The notes: generated by a model from the sequence alone, not told the origin. 64,000 nucleotides of DNA from Rhizophagus irregularis (GCF_026210795.1 NC_089432.1:1178001-1242000), one strand, 5' to 3'. Numbered from the stretch's first letter, positions 34,161 through 46,770 are shown. Translations and numbers: made by a program.

Positions 34161-34355
34161 TATTGAATGAAGTTTCTTTTTATGTGAAAGTTGAAGTCAG
34201 ATAGTTTATTGAAGTTCTATTTTTCTTTCATTTATTTGTTATACTTTATAAATTTTTTATCTTAGTTTTTATATTTACATAATTTATTGGATTTTATATT
34301 TAAGAATATTCTGTATAAATTATATAAATAAAGATTTAACATTTGATTATATCAT

Positions 34356-35767
34356 CCCTATGAAAAAAAATCATCCAATTTTTGTACAATATTTGTTCAA
34401 GTCCGTGTGGAAATTGTACAATTATTGCAGATTTTTGGATAAAAATAGCTATGAAGTTTTTCAAAGCATATTAAAAGTATGCAATTTTTGTACAACTTAA
34501 ATTTAAGATATAGAAAATGTTCAATTTTTGTGTGATTTTTATACAACTTAAATTTAGGATACAGAAAACATTCAATTTTTGTACAATAAAAATTGTGATT
34601 ATTGTACAACTTGAAAATAGACTTAAATTTAGGATACAGAAAGCAATTTTTGGGTAATCCTACTATACTACTTTCCATCTTACCTGTATGGTTACATTTG
34701 ACCACTTTTAGGGTCGAATAGACCACTTTTAACCATTACAAATAGATTTTCCTAAGTAAAGTGATTTATGCAGTAAGGTTACATAAAATTCAACTGCATA
34801 TTTGCTTATAAATGGGCATCTTCTGGACCCATTGGTGAAATTTTTGTATCATCTTGTAACTAAAAAAAAGTCAAAAACTTTTTATTAGGTTACACAATTA
34901 GTTCTGACCGGAATTATAATTTGGCCAGAATTATGCGGTAAAAATCAACTCTTATGTTGATCACGTGATCTGATCGTCAAAATAAATATGACGACGCGAA
35001 ATGTTTTTGTTTATGTTTTTTTAACCTTTTAACTTTTTTTCAACTTTCTTTTAAAATATCAGGTAAGAAAAACTTGTGTTCTTTATCTTTTTATTTTCCT
35101 AACTTTTTACATTTTAATGTTACTAACTTGCTTTCTTCACTAACTTCATACTTTTTTTTATTACTAATACTAATAATTTACTTTTTAACACTACTAATTT
35201 GCTTTCTTCACTAACTTCATACTTTTTTATTACTAACACTAATAATTTAGTACTTTTTAACACTACTAATTTGCTTTCTTCACTAACTTCATACTTTTTT
35301 ATTTAATACTAATAATTTACTTACACTAATAATTTACTTTCTTCTTTGATAATACTAATTTACTTTCATGTTACTAACATACTTTATTTATTTTATTTTC
35401 TTACAAATTTTTATATTTATGATTATATCAAATTTAGTATTTTATTTATGAAATATTGTGTATATTTTTTATATTTTAAGTCAATAAAAAAAATTCATAA
35501 TTTCACTTTATAAATTGCCTGTTATTACTGTAAAATTTAACCTATAATTCCTAAAATATGGCCTAAAAAAATTTGGCTCAAAAATCACACAATAATTGTA
35601 TAAATTCAGGTCAAAAATAGGATAATTATTGAATGAATTACCATGCAATAATTGTGTGATTTATTGCAATTTTTAGCACAATTATTGTATGGTCAAATAT
35701 ACAGAAATCGTAGTGAATTTAATTGAATGATTTTTCAACAAAAATCACACAGACTTTTTTTATAGGG
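34356..35767. mobile_element. CCCTAT-family element, 1.4 kb, non-autonomous
   Basis: Ends CCCTATGAAAAAAAATCAT and ..GACTTTTTTTATAGGG, flanked by CAT (34353-34355, 35768-35770). Repeats of CAATTTTTGTACAA fill the left end, and CACACAATAATTGTA words the right end. The middle includes a tandem array at about 35090-35380 (TTCTTCACTAACTTCATACTT, period about 70 bp). No transposase ORF. It sits about 200 bp downstream of kinase B, and copy A lacks it. Confidence 0.75.
35090..35385 (+). repeat. tandem repeat, about 70-bp unit
   Basis: Three to four degenerate units containing TTTGCTTTCTTCACTAACTT and ACACTAATAATTTA, inside the 1.4-kb element. Confidence 0.75.
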
Positions 35768-35829
35768 CATTTTATGCATAATAAATAGTTTTGGTTAATT
35801 TGCCCTAAAGAGTTTAAATAAAATTGATG

Positions 35830-38478
35830 TATTTATTTTAACTTTAATAGTTAAATTTAAAAGGATAAAAAAGCAATTTTATACTAAATGTCTAAATGTG
35901 ATTCTTAATATAATTGACAACTGGAAATTTTGATGCAATATTACATACATTATAGTTTAATGGGTTCAAATATTCAATAATTTCGTAATTAATTATTAGA
36001 TATACTACTATTAAGTCGAATACTTTAATCAAATAACCATAGTACATTATCTAAGGAATTTAAAAAATAATAATCAAACCCTATTTTAAAACATAGCGAT
36101 AGCCTATTATTTAGGAACTTAAAGGTAGTTAGATCAAGTTAACTAAAATTCATTTTTTTTTCGAGATGAAAAGAATTATCACATGATATTCTATCAAATT
36201 ATATCAGCGTTAATAAGCAACTTTTTCTTCACTTTGATTTCAGCAATTAACCTGATTGATTTTTATTTCGTAATATAAGACCTAATATTTCACCAATAAA
36301 TTAAATAATTTACATTTATTTTATCAATGATTATTAAATATCAACTATCTCATTTCACCACAATTTGCTTATATCTAACTTTATTTTATTCATTCTCTCG
36401 AAAAAAATTTTTTTTTTTTGAACAGAGATAGCCTTTTAGAAGATGGATATTCTTTAATCTGTAAATAACAACAAATAATATTATTCATAGTATAATACCA
36501 TAATCATCATTATTAGTGAATAATTCTTTATCGGAGGAAAAGTATTATATACAGTATATACAATATACGTATATATACTTATAAACATTATATATTAAAA
36601 TAATCATTTTGGTTATCTTCAAGATTTTGTTTATACAATCACACTCATATTTAATAGTAAGTGGTCGTTTTTAAACATTTGTAGTCGCATAATAATTGTG
36701 TTATTTGATACATACTTCAAATTATACTATAGCAGAAATTAATTCAATATTTTTTAAGTAAAACAATAGTATTTCAAAGAAAAACTAATTTTTAAATCAA
36801 TCAATTGATCGATCAATGTTAGTAAATTTAGAATATCAACCTAATTCCGGCCGAAATTAATCATAGTGCAGGAAAAATTTCTACTCGTAGTACAAATTTT
36901 CTCGAATCCTATGATTAAGAACATTGATCAATTATTATGTGATAACTAATATTTTTTGTTCAATTAAATTCACTGGTCAATATTTGAGAATTAGCTATCG
37001 AATTAGTGTCAATATCAATATCAATAGGCAAAAGTATCAATAGAATCAAAAAATGAACTTATAATTATTTATTATATGGCGAAATAAAATGATCCCGGAT
37101 TTAAGTTATTAACTAAACGTCCTGTATCCCCGAAAACTTTATCAAAATTAACCAATTTCAGCTGCTGCAAAATAAAAGGTTAAAAAATATTTATTTTAGT
37201 TTGTATTAATGGTTTTCATATTTTATATTATATTTTATATTCTTATTATATCCATATTTTGATGGATGAAATTTAGTTCTTAAAGCTTCAGTTTTCATGA
37301 TTTATTTTTCGTAATTACAATCAGAACTTGATGTAATGTCAATGAATTTCACGATAAGGTCAACCTTACTTATAGAAAGAAAATCTTTTGAAAATATAAA
37401 TGTAGCGGATCTTTATAGATAGAATCAATACAATAATCTTGTACTGATTTCTTGCAACCAGGAAGGAAGATTAAATACAGTAAAATCAATCCTGCTATTT
37501 TGTTTTTCAATTAAATAATCTTGAACGTGACTAAATGATTATTCAAGTAGTAGTTCATCAGCGGCAAACAATAATCCAAGAATATCTTCATCCAATTACT
37601 CAATAAAATCAATTCACCAGCAGAAATATACTTAAATAACTGACATATTTTTTTTATTATTAAAATAATTCAAATAAATAATGCTTATATTAAATTATTT
37701 TAATTATTCACTTTAAATCAATTCAAAAATAATTGGGACAACATTTGGTTTATTAACAAAATTATATTATTTTTCTTTGTAATCCAATCGTCTTAAAGAG
37801 CACCTTTGAAATAAGAACGAGCATGTAAAATAACTGAATGTGTTCGAAATTCCTTTATATTTTAATTTGAATAATAACATTATAGTCGCCGGCATTATTT
37901 AACATATTAAGAAAAAGTCCTTTGAAAGATTGGAATGACTAATAGTTATTAGTAATTCGGCATAAACCGTACATCAACTTTTTTTCTTTTTAATATCTCA
38001 TTTATAGGTTTGATGCATCGGTGATATTAATTTCGAATGTTAAAAGATAATTCCGAACTTCCAATTATAAAAGTAACTTGTTAGGGTATACAATAAGCCG
38101 GTGCTATTAAATTATTTAAACAATATTTATCAATCCATGAAGTAAAGAAACCATATTGATTTGTTTAATTAACGTTAAATCAAGTTTACTGCAGTTTTGA
38201 TTTACTTAAAGATGCAATCTAGCAAAAAAAAAAATAAGCAAAAACAAATTTAATGCCCGAGTAAGTATATATAATTATCTATTCAGAAAATTATTGTTAA
38301 CGCAGGCCCTAAGGCCATCTGTTATGTTGATTATTATTCTCACATATTTTCACATAATAAATACATATATATATAATTTTTTGTAATTATAAATTTGTTA
38401 ATACACAAACTGATTTTATTTATTATAAAAGAAATTTTACAATCAGTGTTAAAAAAAAATATATAAATAGAAGTTAAT
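35830..38478. other. intergenic, no gene seen
   Basis: About 2.6 kb of AT-rich DNA with no supported coding sequence on either strand. Short AT-dinucleotide runs lie near 36550-36600 and 38365. Confidence 0.45.
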
Positions 38479-38690
38479 TGTCCGAAGCGTTAGCGAAAGA
38501 CTATTTACTGTACTGACCCCCGTTTTTGTCCCTGTCACAATCGACAATTTTATTTCCTTTTTTTGAATATATATCACGATTTATGTAACACTATCTATTT
38601 GGCCCCATGACACGTAGGTCATGTAACATTTGCGAGTTATGCAACGCGAAGGACTAAACGGTTTCCGTTTTCCTAGTAGTATATAAAGTA
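38479..38690. repeat. dispersed repeat, shared ends with 58546-58710
   Basis: Begins AATTGTCCGAAGCG and ends ACGGTTTCCGTTTTCCTAGT. A second segment of similar length near 58546-58710 begins TATTGTCCGGAGCG and ends ACGGTTTCCGTTTCCTAGT, while the middles differ. Richer in G+C than the flanks. Confidence 0.5.
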
Positions 38691-38802
38691 ATAATAATAT
38701 AATTTAATATTTTTCTTACGATTGATTCATTATGTTTAAATAAAATAATATAAAACTTTAATAAATTCTTTAATTAAAAAAATAAAGTTAAATAAGTGTA
38801 AC

Positions 38803-41800
38803 TTACTTTGTAAAATCTATAACTTCTACTGACGTATTGTAATCATCATCATATTTTGAAACTTCTTTTGTAAATGGATTAAGTAGTCGAGAAGTATAAA
38901 AAGCTTGTGGATGAGTAGTTGATCGGTTATCTTTAATTGATATAAGATTTGTTTTTCTATATTCTTCTGCTTTTTCAAATTGTATCTTAATCTCTTCATT
39001 ATGATCTGACTCAAATAATTTGATCAATTCTTTTATTTCATCAGCACTTGGTCTATTATCTGGATTCGGACTCCAACACCTTTTCATTAGGTCAATATAA
39101 CACTTTGGCGCTTCTAGTTCATTTATTTCAGGTAATTCCATTACATATCATTGATGCTAAAATACTATCGTGAGCGCAATTGGCAAAAGGTTGTTTTGTA
39201 GTTGCTATAAAATACATAATCATACCAAAACTATATATATCCGCTGCTTGAGTATAAGGTTTTCCTTTCAGTACTTCAGGTGCTACAAAAGGCATAACAC
39301 CATAAATTTTTGTTTCATCTATATTACTAATTTCTTCACATGATCCCATATCTGAAACATATATATTACCAATATAATTTTCAGATTCAATACTATAATA
39401 ATCAATAAATGATAATAATATATTTCCAGTATGAAAATTATGGTGAACTATTTTATTTTTATGAAATTTTTTAAGACCTTTAATAATATGTTTTAATGCT
39501 TTTAATTTTTCAGACCAAAACCAATTTATAATATCATTATTAATATAATTATTAAAACTTCCACCCTTTGCATATTTAAGAACTATAATATAATCCTTTG
39601 TATTAGGATTTTGAGATATCCCATATATTTTGAGAATATAATCATCTTCATTAAGAGAGTATTTTTTAATCTATTAAATATAAAAAGTTTTTTTATTGTA
39701 AAAGATTAATTAATTTAAGGAAAATTTCTTACCTCATTTAAAAATTCACTAGTAATATTTTGTGAATTATGCACACATTTTAAAGCAACTTCTTTATTAA
39801 CCATCTTTTCATACTTCATTTTACCGTACATATATTTTAATGGACCATCCTTCCATATTGCTGAATATACTGTAGCAAAACCACCTTTTCCTATTTCTTT
39901 AATATGATTAAATTGATTATATGGTAACCACTCAATTATCATATCTCCACATTTATTAATTTTTAATTGCATTTCTTGAATTAAATTATCAATTCTCTCA
40001 TTTCCACTAGTCCAATTTATAAAATTTTCTTTTATATTATTTACTTGACATAACTTGCACCATCTTTCATTACCTGTATATATCTCATTACAGTTTTTAC
40101 AATAATGATCTTGAAATAATACTATAATATAATTTTTTGTATCTGGATTTTCGGATATTCCATATATTTTATTAGGATACGATTTAACCTATTAAAACAA
40201 AAAATATATAAAATGTTATTGTAAATTGAATTACATAGAATTAAAATTTTTATACTGATCTCATTTAAATATTTATTGATAATATTTTGTGAATTATATA
40301 AACACTTTAAAGTAACTTCTTTATTGGGCATATTTTTCCATTTCATTACATCTTTATCATACTTTAATGGCCCATCTATCCACATTGCTGAATATAGTAT
40401 ACCAGAATTACTTTTGTTTATTTCTTTAATATTAATAAACTGATTATATGGTATCCATTCAAATAAATTATTATTATTATTATACCGTATTCTTTTATAC
40501 AAATATTTATTATTCAATTGTATTTCTTGAATAAATTCATCAATTTTTTCATTACCACTGGTCAAGCTTGCAAAATTTTGTTTTAAATTATTTACTTGAC
40601 ATGGTTCACACCATCTAAAATCTATATGTGTATATACTTTACTACAGTATTTACAATAGCTTTCTTGAAGTATCATAATATAATCTTTTGTATCTAGATT
40701 TTGGGTTATTCCATATATTGTTGGAATATTTTTTTTATCATCGTTAATAGTATGTAATTTAGCCTGTTAAAATATATTTATATGTGAATTATTATATTAA
40801 AAAATATATATATACAGTATATATATTTTAAAAATTAAATTACAATAGAAATTATTTAATTTCATACCTCATTTAAGAATTCATTGATAGTATTTTGTGA
40901 ATTATATAAATACTTTAAATCAACTTTCTTATTAGGTACTCTTTTCCATTCCTTTTTATAATATGCATCATATTCTAATGGACCATCCATCCATATTGCT
41001 GAATGTATTGTAGTAGAATCAACTTTGCATATTTCTTTGATATCATTAAGCTGATTATAAGGTACCCATTCAAAAAATATATTTGACATACTTATACCTT
41101 TGTTAATTTTTATTAATTGCATTTCTTGAATGAAATCATCGATTTTTTCATTTTCACTGCTCTGATTTGTAAAATTATTTATTAAGCAACATAGACAAAC
41201 TTTATACTTTGAGTTTGTATATATTTTACCACAATAATTACAATAACTATCTTTAAGTATCATAATATAATCTTTTGTTTCTGGATTTTGGGATATTCCA
41301 TATATTTTAAGAATATCGTCATTGTGTATATTTATAGTATATGACCTAGCCTATTAATAAAACATATATACATATCATATATACATGTACATGAAAATAA
41401 AGTAATTATAATAAAAAGTTACTTTTTTTAAAAAAAAAAACTTTAAATTTTTCATACCTCATTTAAAAATTCATTGGTAACATGATTTGAATTATATAAA
41501 CACTTTAAAGCAACTTTTTTATTAGGTACTCTTTTCCATTCCCTTTTATAACATGCATCATATTTTAATGGAACATCCATCCATATTGCTAAAAATATTG
41601 CAATAGAATCATCTCTACCTATTTCTTTGATATCTTTAAACTGATTATATGGTATCCATTCAACTATTATATTATCAAATTGATTAAATTTTAATCGCAT
41701 TTCTTGAATTAATTCATCAATTTTTTCGTTTCCACTGGTACAGTTTTTAAAATTATGTCTTATATTATTTATTTGGCATGGTTTACACCATTTCCAATGT

Positions 41801-41856
41801 CTCAATGTATAAAAATTATCACAGTGTTTACATAAAACATCGTCTTGAGATGACAT
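38803..41856 (-). pseudogene. kinase gene with four tandem zinc-ribbon/N-lobe modules, damaged
   Basis: Exons by eye: 41856-41458, 41350-40868, 40763-40260, 40188-39733 and 39670-38803. The unit from the C4 zinc-ribbon (CxxC..CxxC) through SGNEKIDEFIQEMQL, the kinase N-lobe and FLNE, then after an intron GISQNPxTKDYIMIL, occurs four times. Each of the first three hinges runs straight into the next zinc-ribbon. Introns 1 and 2 keep the frame (phase 0). Only module 4 has a normal glycine loop (GKGGFATVYSAIW) and continues into a C-lobe. Modules 1-3 keep the cysteines and the lysine (ALK, DLK, TLK) but have lost the glycines. The C-lobe has HHNFHTGN, with Asn in place of the catalytic Asp, and DMG. 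Damage: the donor after module 3 reads GAGATCAGT instead of GAGGTATGA, and a 2-bp deletion near 39134 shifts the frame before LPEINELEAPKCYIDLM. The tail HPQAFYTSRLLN is conserved. Confidence 0.8.
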
Positions 41857-42038
41857 GATTTTAAATTTTTTTCAAAAAAAAATTTAAAAAAAAAAATTAT
41901 AACAATTACGCAAATTTCATGTGATTATACCAATTTACTAATTTCACCCAAGTTCTGATTGGTCAATCAAATGTTTGAAATCTACGCCATATGAATATAT
42001 ATGTGGTAAGTAGTAACGTAGATTGGCTAAGTGCGTAA

Positions 42039-42752
42039 TGTAACATCTAAGCCCGTGATAAATCACGTTGCCACCTTAGATATTAACAAAATAACTCTTT
42101 ATTAATAATATAAATACATGCAACGATATGCTTGGTTTAATAATGTTAAATAATAAATAAATAAATAATATTAAAAATTTATAACTTCGAATTTTGACTC
42201 TAGAATTGTAACTTCTTCTTTTTAAAGGTTACATTATTACCACTATTTATGTTTATTTTATGTTTCACGAAATTCATAATTTAATTTCATGGATTTCGAC
42301 TTCGAAAGTTTCCATTAGATTATCTTTTGGACTTTTGAGATCCATGAATTTTTAATCCTTAATTATTTCCATCCATGATCATCATTAACTCCTTAATTGT
42401 GAAACCATATTATTTCATCATTAACGTCTTGATCTACAAATTAATCACCTGACGTCTTAATTCACCTGATTTAATGATCTACTATTTAACGTCATTTCGT
42501 CATTTCGAATATTAAATTATCCTCAAAATTAATAACCAATAGTTTAACGTCATTGCGGACCAATTATCATTCTTTCACATGACTAATAGTTTAACGTCCA
42601 ATAATTATCCTTAACTCACATGAATGTTAGTTTAACGTCATCCTGGACATTAATTAAAAATACAATTTTAAACTAAAATTTTATATACTAAGATTAAATA
42701 TAATACTGCGTCCCACAATTAATAAATTTACTAGGTATACTACGGCATTACA
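42039..42752 (-). mobile_element. solo-LTR-like insertion, 714 bp, 4-bp target duplication
   Basis: In reverse orientation it starts TGTAATGCCGTAGTATACC and ends GGGCTTAGATGTTACA, flanked by GTAA (42035-42038 and 42753-42756). It shares both ends with the copy at 28538, including AAGGTGGCAACGTGATTTAT. The interior is longer because the word GACGTTAAACTA and its surroundings are repeated several times. Contains AATAAAGAG near the 3' end. It lies about 180 bp upstream of the multi-module kinase start. Confidence 0.7.
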
Positions 42753-43119
42753 GTAACGACGTATAACGACGTAACGTAAGTTAGCTAAAATTATGTATTA
42801 TCTACGTTACTCCCCTTATTTAATTAATTAAGCATGTGATGCACTCAAATAATTATCTTATAGAATAATTTATAGTTTGAATGTTACATTTTACATTGTT
42901 ATAATTATATCAATTTTTTTTTATGGAGTTTTATACAATAATATAGCTTTAAAGCATAAGAGAATTATAATTTTATTATTTGAGTTAATTTCTATCTTAA
43001 TATAAAATTAAAAAATTCATAATACAAAATAAAAAAATTATGCAAAACAAAAAGAAGCCGAATTAGCAATATTGAATTTCTCCCAAGAAAATGAATTTTC
43101 TCTACTGGTTCTTTATCAT

Positions 43120-44790
43120 TTAAACATGAATCACCTGAAATACCTCATAATCTTTAAATTGAAAGGCACCCGGTTTATTTCTTAGTTTAATCTCGTAAGA
43201 ACCCTGCCTATGATATCCAGAATTTTTCAAAGGCTGATGAAAAACGGTATGATATTTTAAATGTGCTGCATCAGGCGTAATCCACAAGTCGGTCGTACCA
43301 AAACACGGACCACATTCGTGACAGTTATGAACAGAATTCAAAACGTTAAATGAACTAATTTTTCCAATATTATTCTCATTATTCATGTTGAACGAAAATA
43401 AAAAGGAATCAGCTTGTTTACTACTATCATTTCTACCATTCAAAGCCATTTTTTGTGAAGAAGCAGAAGATGATGACCCTACTATCAATTCTTCATCAAC
43501 ATCCGTTAATGAATTTTCATCTCCATCATTGAGCAAATCTTTGAATGAATTCTTTGATTTAAAGTCACTACTACTTTCATTATTTCCCCAAGAAATAGGG
43601 TTATAGCCACCAATAATTTCACCTGGAAGATTAGTTTTAACTAATATAACGGTAGCGCCTTTGTTGTCACAATATTCATGAAACATCTCGACTGAATTAC
43701 CATTTCTTTTTGTACTATATAAAAGATTAAATTTAAATTCCCATTCAAGGTTTATTAATTTCTCTTGTGTATCATTTTCAATCCAACATGAAATTATTTC
43801 AGCCTGTTCTGATGTAATAAAGTCCGAATCAATCGTTCGAACTTTTCTTAATGGTAATAAAAGGTAATTTGTTGGTGAATTTCCTTTTAAATAATATTCA
43901 AGTAACTTATTAACAAGCTCTTCTGGTAAAACTTTACTAAATTCATAAACATAATCAAAATATTTACTACTTGATATCTGAAAGAATCGAATAAATGGGA
44001 TGAATGGTTTTAAAGTCTTTTTAAAACATTCAATTTCTTGAACCGACCATAGAGTTACTTTTTTTTCGTTAAGATCAGCATTTTTTACAAATGCCCAGTC
44101 GAGTACAGCATTCCAAACATGAAATTCTTCAATTGATAGATCATCTATTTGTAAAAACTTGATCAATTGCTCTTCAGAAAATTTATTGAAATGATCCAAA
44201 TTAAGAAACCATTTCGTATTTTTACAGATCAAATCGATAACTAATGATTGTAGTTGTTGAGATTCTTCGTTATCAAATGCTTCAGTAAAAATATTTTCAT
44301 AGATCCAACTTGATCGATCTTCGATAAGGTACGATTGAAGATATTCGACCATGTCAGTTAGTTTGAAACGTTTAGCAGCTTTCATCAAGTTCAATAAAGA
44401 TAATGAACTCATGGTTAAAACATTAATTTCGTTACTATAGATAAAACTAGGATGGAAAATGAAATAATAATTATTTAATTTATTCTAAATGTTAAATAAA
44501 TAATGAGAGAAAATTATTAATAGCTACCTTAAGATTCTATCAAATATATCAAAAGTATATTCGGGAAATTTAAATTGATAACGATCATATTTATCAAATT
44601 CTTCATTTTCATCCATAGAATGTAATTTATTATGAAAGTAAACAGATCTAACTTTCAAAACAAAAGAATGACCAATCATTCTTTTAGAAGGTTTCCGGCC
44701 TACGATAAAAACAACATCATAATCAATATTATTTTTACGTATTTGGCTTATATCTTGGATGAATTTTTTATCTGAAGGTAATGGAATCAT
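43120..44790 (-). CDS. BTB-BACK-TLDc domain protein, two exons
   Basis: Exon 1 (44790-44528) and exon 2 (44446-43120) join across an 81-bp GT-AG intron, in frame, into 529 residues. BTB: residues about 23-115, with YDVVFIVGRKP, GHSFVLKVRSVYF and the helix rebuilt across the intron as DRILSFIYSNEINV. BACK: about 120-235 (KAAKRFKLTDMVEYLQSYL, FHVWNAVLDWAF). TLDc: about 294-529 (FKFNLLYSTKRNG, YCDNKGATVILVKT, IIGGYNPISWG, KDYEVFQVIHV). Roughly 60 Ser/Asp/Asn-rich residues interrupt the TLDc after PISWG, where the pseudogene at 9390 has only a short loop. BTB-BACK proteins commonly act as Cullin-3 adaptors, and TLDc domains are linked to oxidative-stress protection and V-ATPase binding; the role here is inferred. 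Intact and divergent from the copy at 9.4 kb. Confidence 0.88.
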
Positions 44791-46127
44791 TGTTTATAAT
44801 GTTAAAAGTGTAAGAAAGTGGGAATTTATAAAATTTATTTTCCTTTTTATTTTATTTTTTTTTCCACTGACGGACGTGTGAAAAGAAAAAAAGAAAAAAA
44901 GAAAAAAATTAAAATAGTATTTATTTACGCAAATTATAATTATTATTATGTCATTCAATTTCACATTTTTTTTTTGTAAAAAAAAAAAGTATTATTAATC
45001 TAATGATCATTACATTTCAAGATAATTAATATACAAGTGGCGTGAAAAACAGTTGCAATTACAATTATTATGTAGTACAAAAAAAGTTTATATTAACTAT
45101 TTTTTTTAGGATTTTTACATATAATGACATAATTAAAAATCAAAGAATAGAAAGTTGAACTAGTGTTAATTTATTTATACACTATACTTATAAATAATAC
45201 AATTTTAATACTACTAGTTTATCAATCACGATATTTTAACGGGATTTTGTAATTGACGCTTTTTCAAGTTATCAGGCACGAAATTAAGCTTTGAATGATT
45301 AATAACAGAATTATGCAATTTTTTCACGTTTTTCAAAAATTTTTCGTTTTTTTTCTTGACTAGAATTATGAATAGGTAATTTTTAGAACGCTAAAAAAGA
45401 ATCCTTAAACATCTTTTAAAATTTGATCTTGTTTATAGTTTAAGGAAATGATGTACGTAAATTATAAACAAAACAATATTCAGTTTCATCACCGCAGCCA
45501 TATTCCTCATTCATTTTCATGATCTATAAATTTCTTTAAACTTCATTTACTGATAAAAGCAAAGTTAAATCATAAAATTATGGGAAATCATAATATCCAT
45601 CTATGATTAATGAACAGGAAAAGGTCAAAATAATGAAATTATTTGGCCTGACAGTACTTACGCATAGAAATACAACGAAAAGTATTGTAGCTTTTCATGA
45701 TTCAAATTCGATTGTTATTTAATTTCCACAAAAAAATCAAGGAAATTCTACGACTTCACAATTTTATTGATTTAGTTGATGACGTTGAGGTTTATACGCT
45801 GGTGTCATTAGAGGTTATATAAATGTCATGATTGCGATAAACTTAATCACCGAATAAGTTTTCAATCTGATAATTTATTAAAATTCAAAAATTATGTACA
45901 GACTTAATGGTGAATTATGATTCTAATAAAAATAAAAAATGATAATTTCAATATCTACTATGGAACTACACGAATATAAATTGTTAATTTTTAACTATTT
46001 CGATATCTAAATAATTAAGCTAAAAACCTATAAAACTAAAAAAATTCTTCTAACACTTCATTCGGTCAGTACTTTATTATCTACAAGCTATTATTTCAAT
46101 CCATACATTAAGTATTATATATACATA
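44791..46127. other. intergenic, no gene seen
   Basis: AT-rich; contains a purine-rich tract near 44880-44910 (AAAAGAAAAAAAGAAAAAAA). No coding region recognised. Confidence 0.45.
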
Positions 46128-46187
46128 TTATTGGATGGGGGAGTAGCTATATCGGTCACAGGACCGATATAGCCCCACATCCAATAA
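46128..46187. repeat. strong hairpin (inverted repeat)
   Basis: TTATTGGATGGGG..CTATATCGGTC, a 4-base loop ACAG, then GACCGATATAGCCCCACATCC and AATAA. The inner 11-bp stem is perfect and the outer 10-bp stem is perfect, with a small bulge between them. G+C is high for this region. A related TATCGGTC occurs at 46378. It could be a tiny MITE end or a transcribed hairpin. Confidence 0.6.
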
Positions 46188-46662
46188 GTGTGTTATCGTT
46201 CTGACGTTTTTGATCATGCATTAATTAATAACATCATAAATAAGCTTTCTATAAATTTCATTTTTAATCCACTTTATAAGCTTTATTTAAACTTTTCCTA
46301 CAAAATATTCATTTACGCCATTTTTTTACTCCACTTTATTATATCAATCATGTGTTATTGCTATGGCTAATAAAAAATATCGGTCTATGAAAATCTGCAT
46401 GATCCTATTGGGCTGAAGGATAACATAATATTGTTAAATAGGATTTTGAGAGAGGCATAAATTAAATGATAAAATATTTGTGATCACTATTTTATTTACA
46501 AAATAAACGATAGATGCCTCTAATCATTCTTTAAATGGATATTAACTACAAATAATTTTTTGATTTTTCTTAAGAATACAGTATTTATCTCAATATTCAG
46601 AAATTTGTGTGACATTTAGATTGCTTGATCTATATCTTTCTCAATCCCTTTGAGATACCAAA

Positions 46663-46770
46663 CTCTATAAAAAAATTCTGGAAAAAACTACGATAAATGA
46701 TCATTTTTCTAGTTTTATTCGAAGAAACTCAGAAACGTGATCATTTTTCTGAAAAATTTTTTATAGGGAA
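46663..46770. mobile_element. CCCTAT-family element, 108 bp
   Basis: Ends CTCTATAAAAAAATTCTGG and ..CTGAAAAATTTTTTATAGGG, flanked by AAA (46660-46662, 46771-46773). Closely similar over its full length to 55911-56024, sharing GATAAATGATCATTTTTCTA and CGTGATCATTTTTCTG. Confidence 0.75.

Larger units (their letters stand above)
30921..35825 (+). repeat. segmental duplication, copy B
   Basis: Direct-orientation counterpart of 12102-15295. It contains the second kinase gene and two insertions absent from copy A (31584-31774 and 34356-35767). Similarity to copy A resumes after the second insertion with TTTTGGTTAATTTG. Confidence 0.85.

Noticed and set aside
46188-46370. 60-codon plus-strand frame after the hairpin
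   Set aside because: Phe/Ile/Tyr-rich composition expected from AT-rich DNA; no motif.
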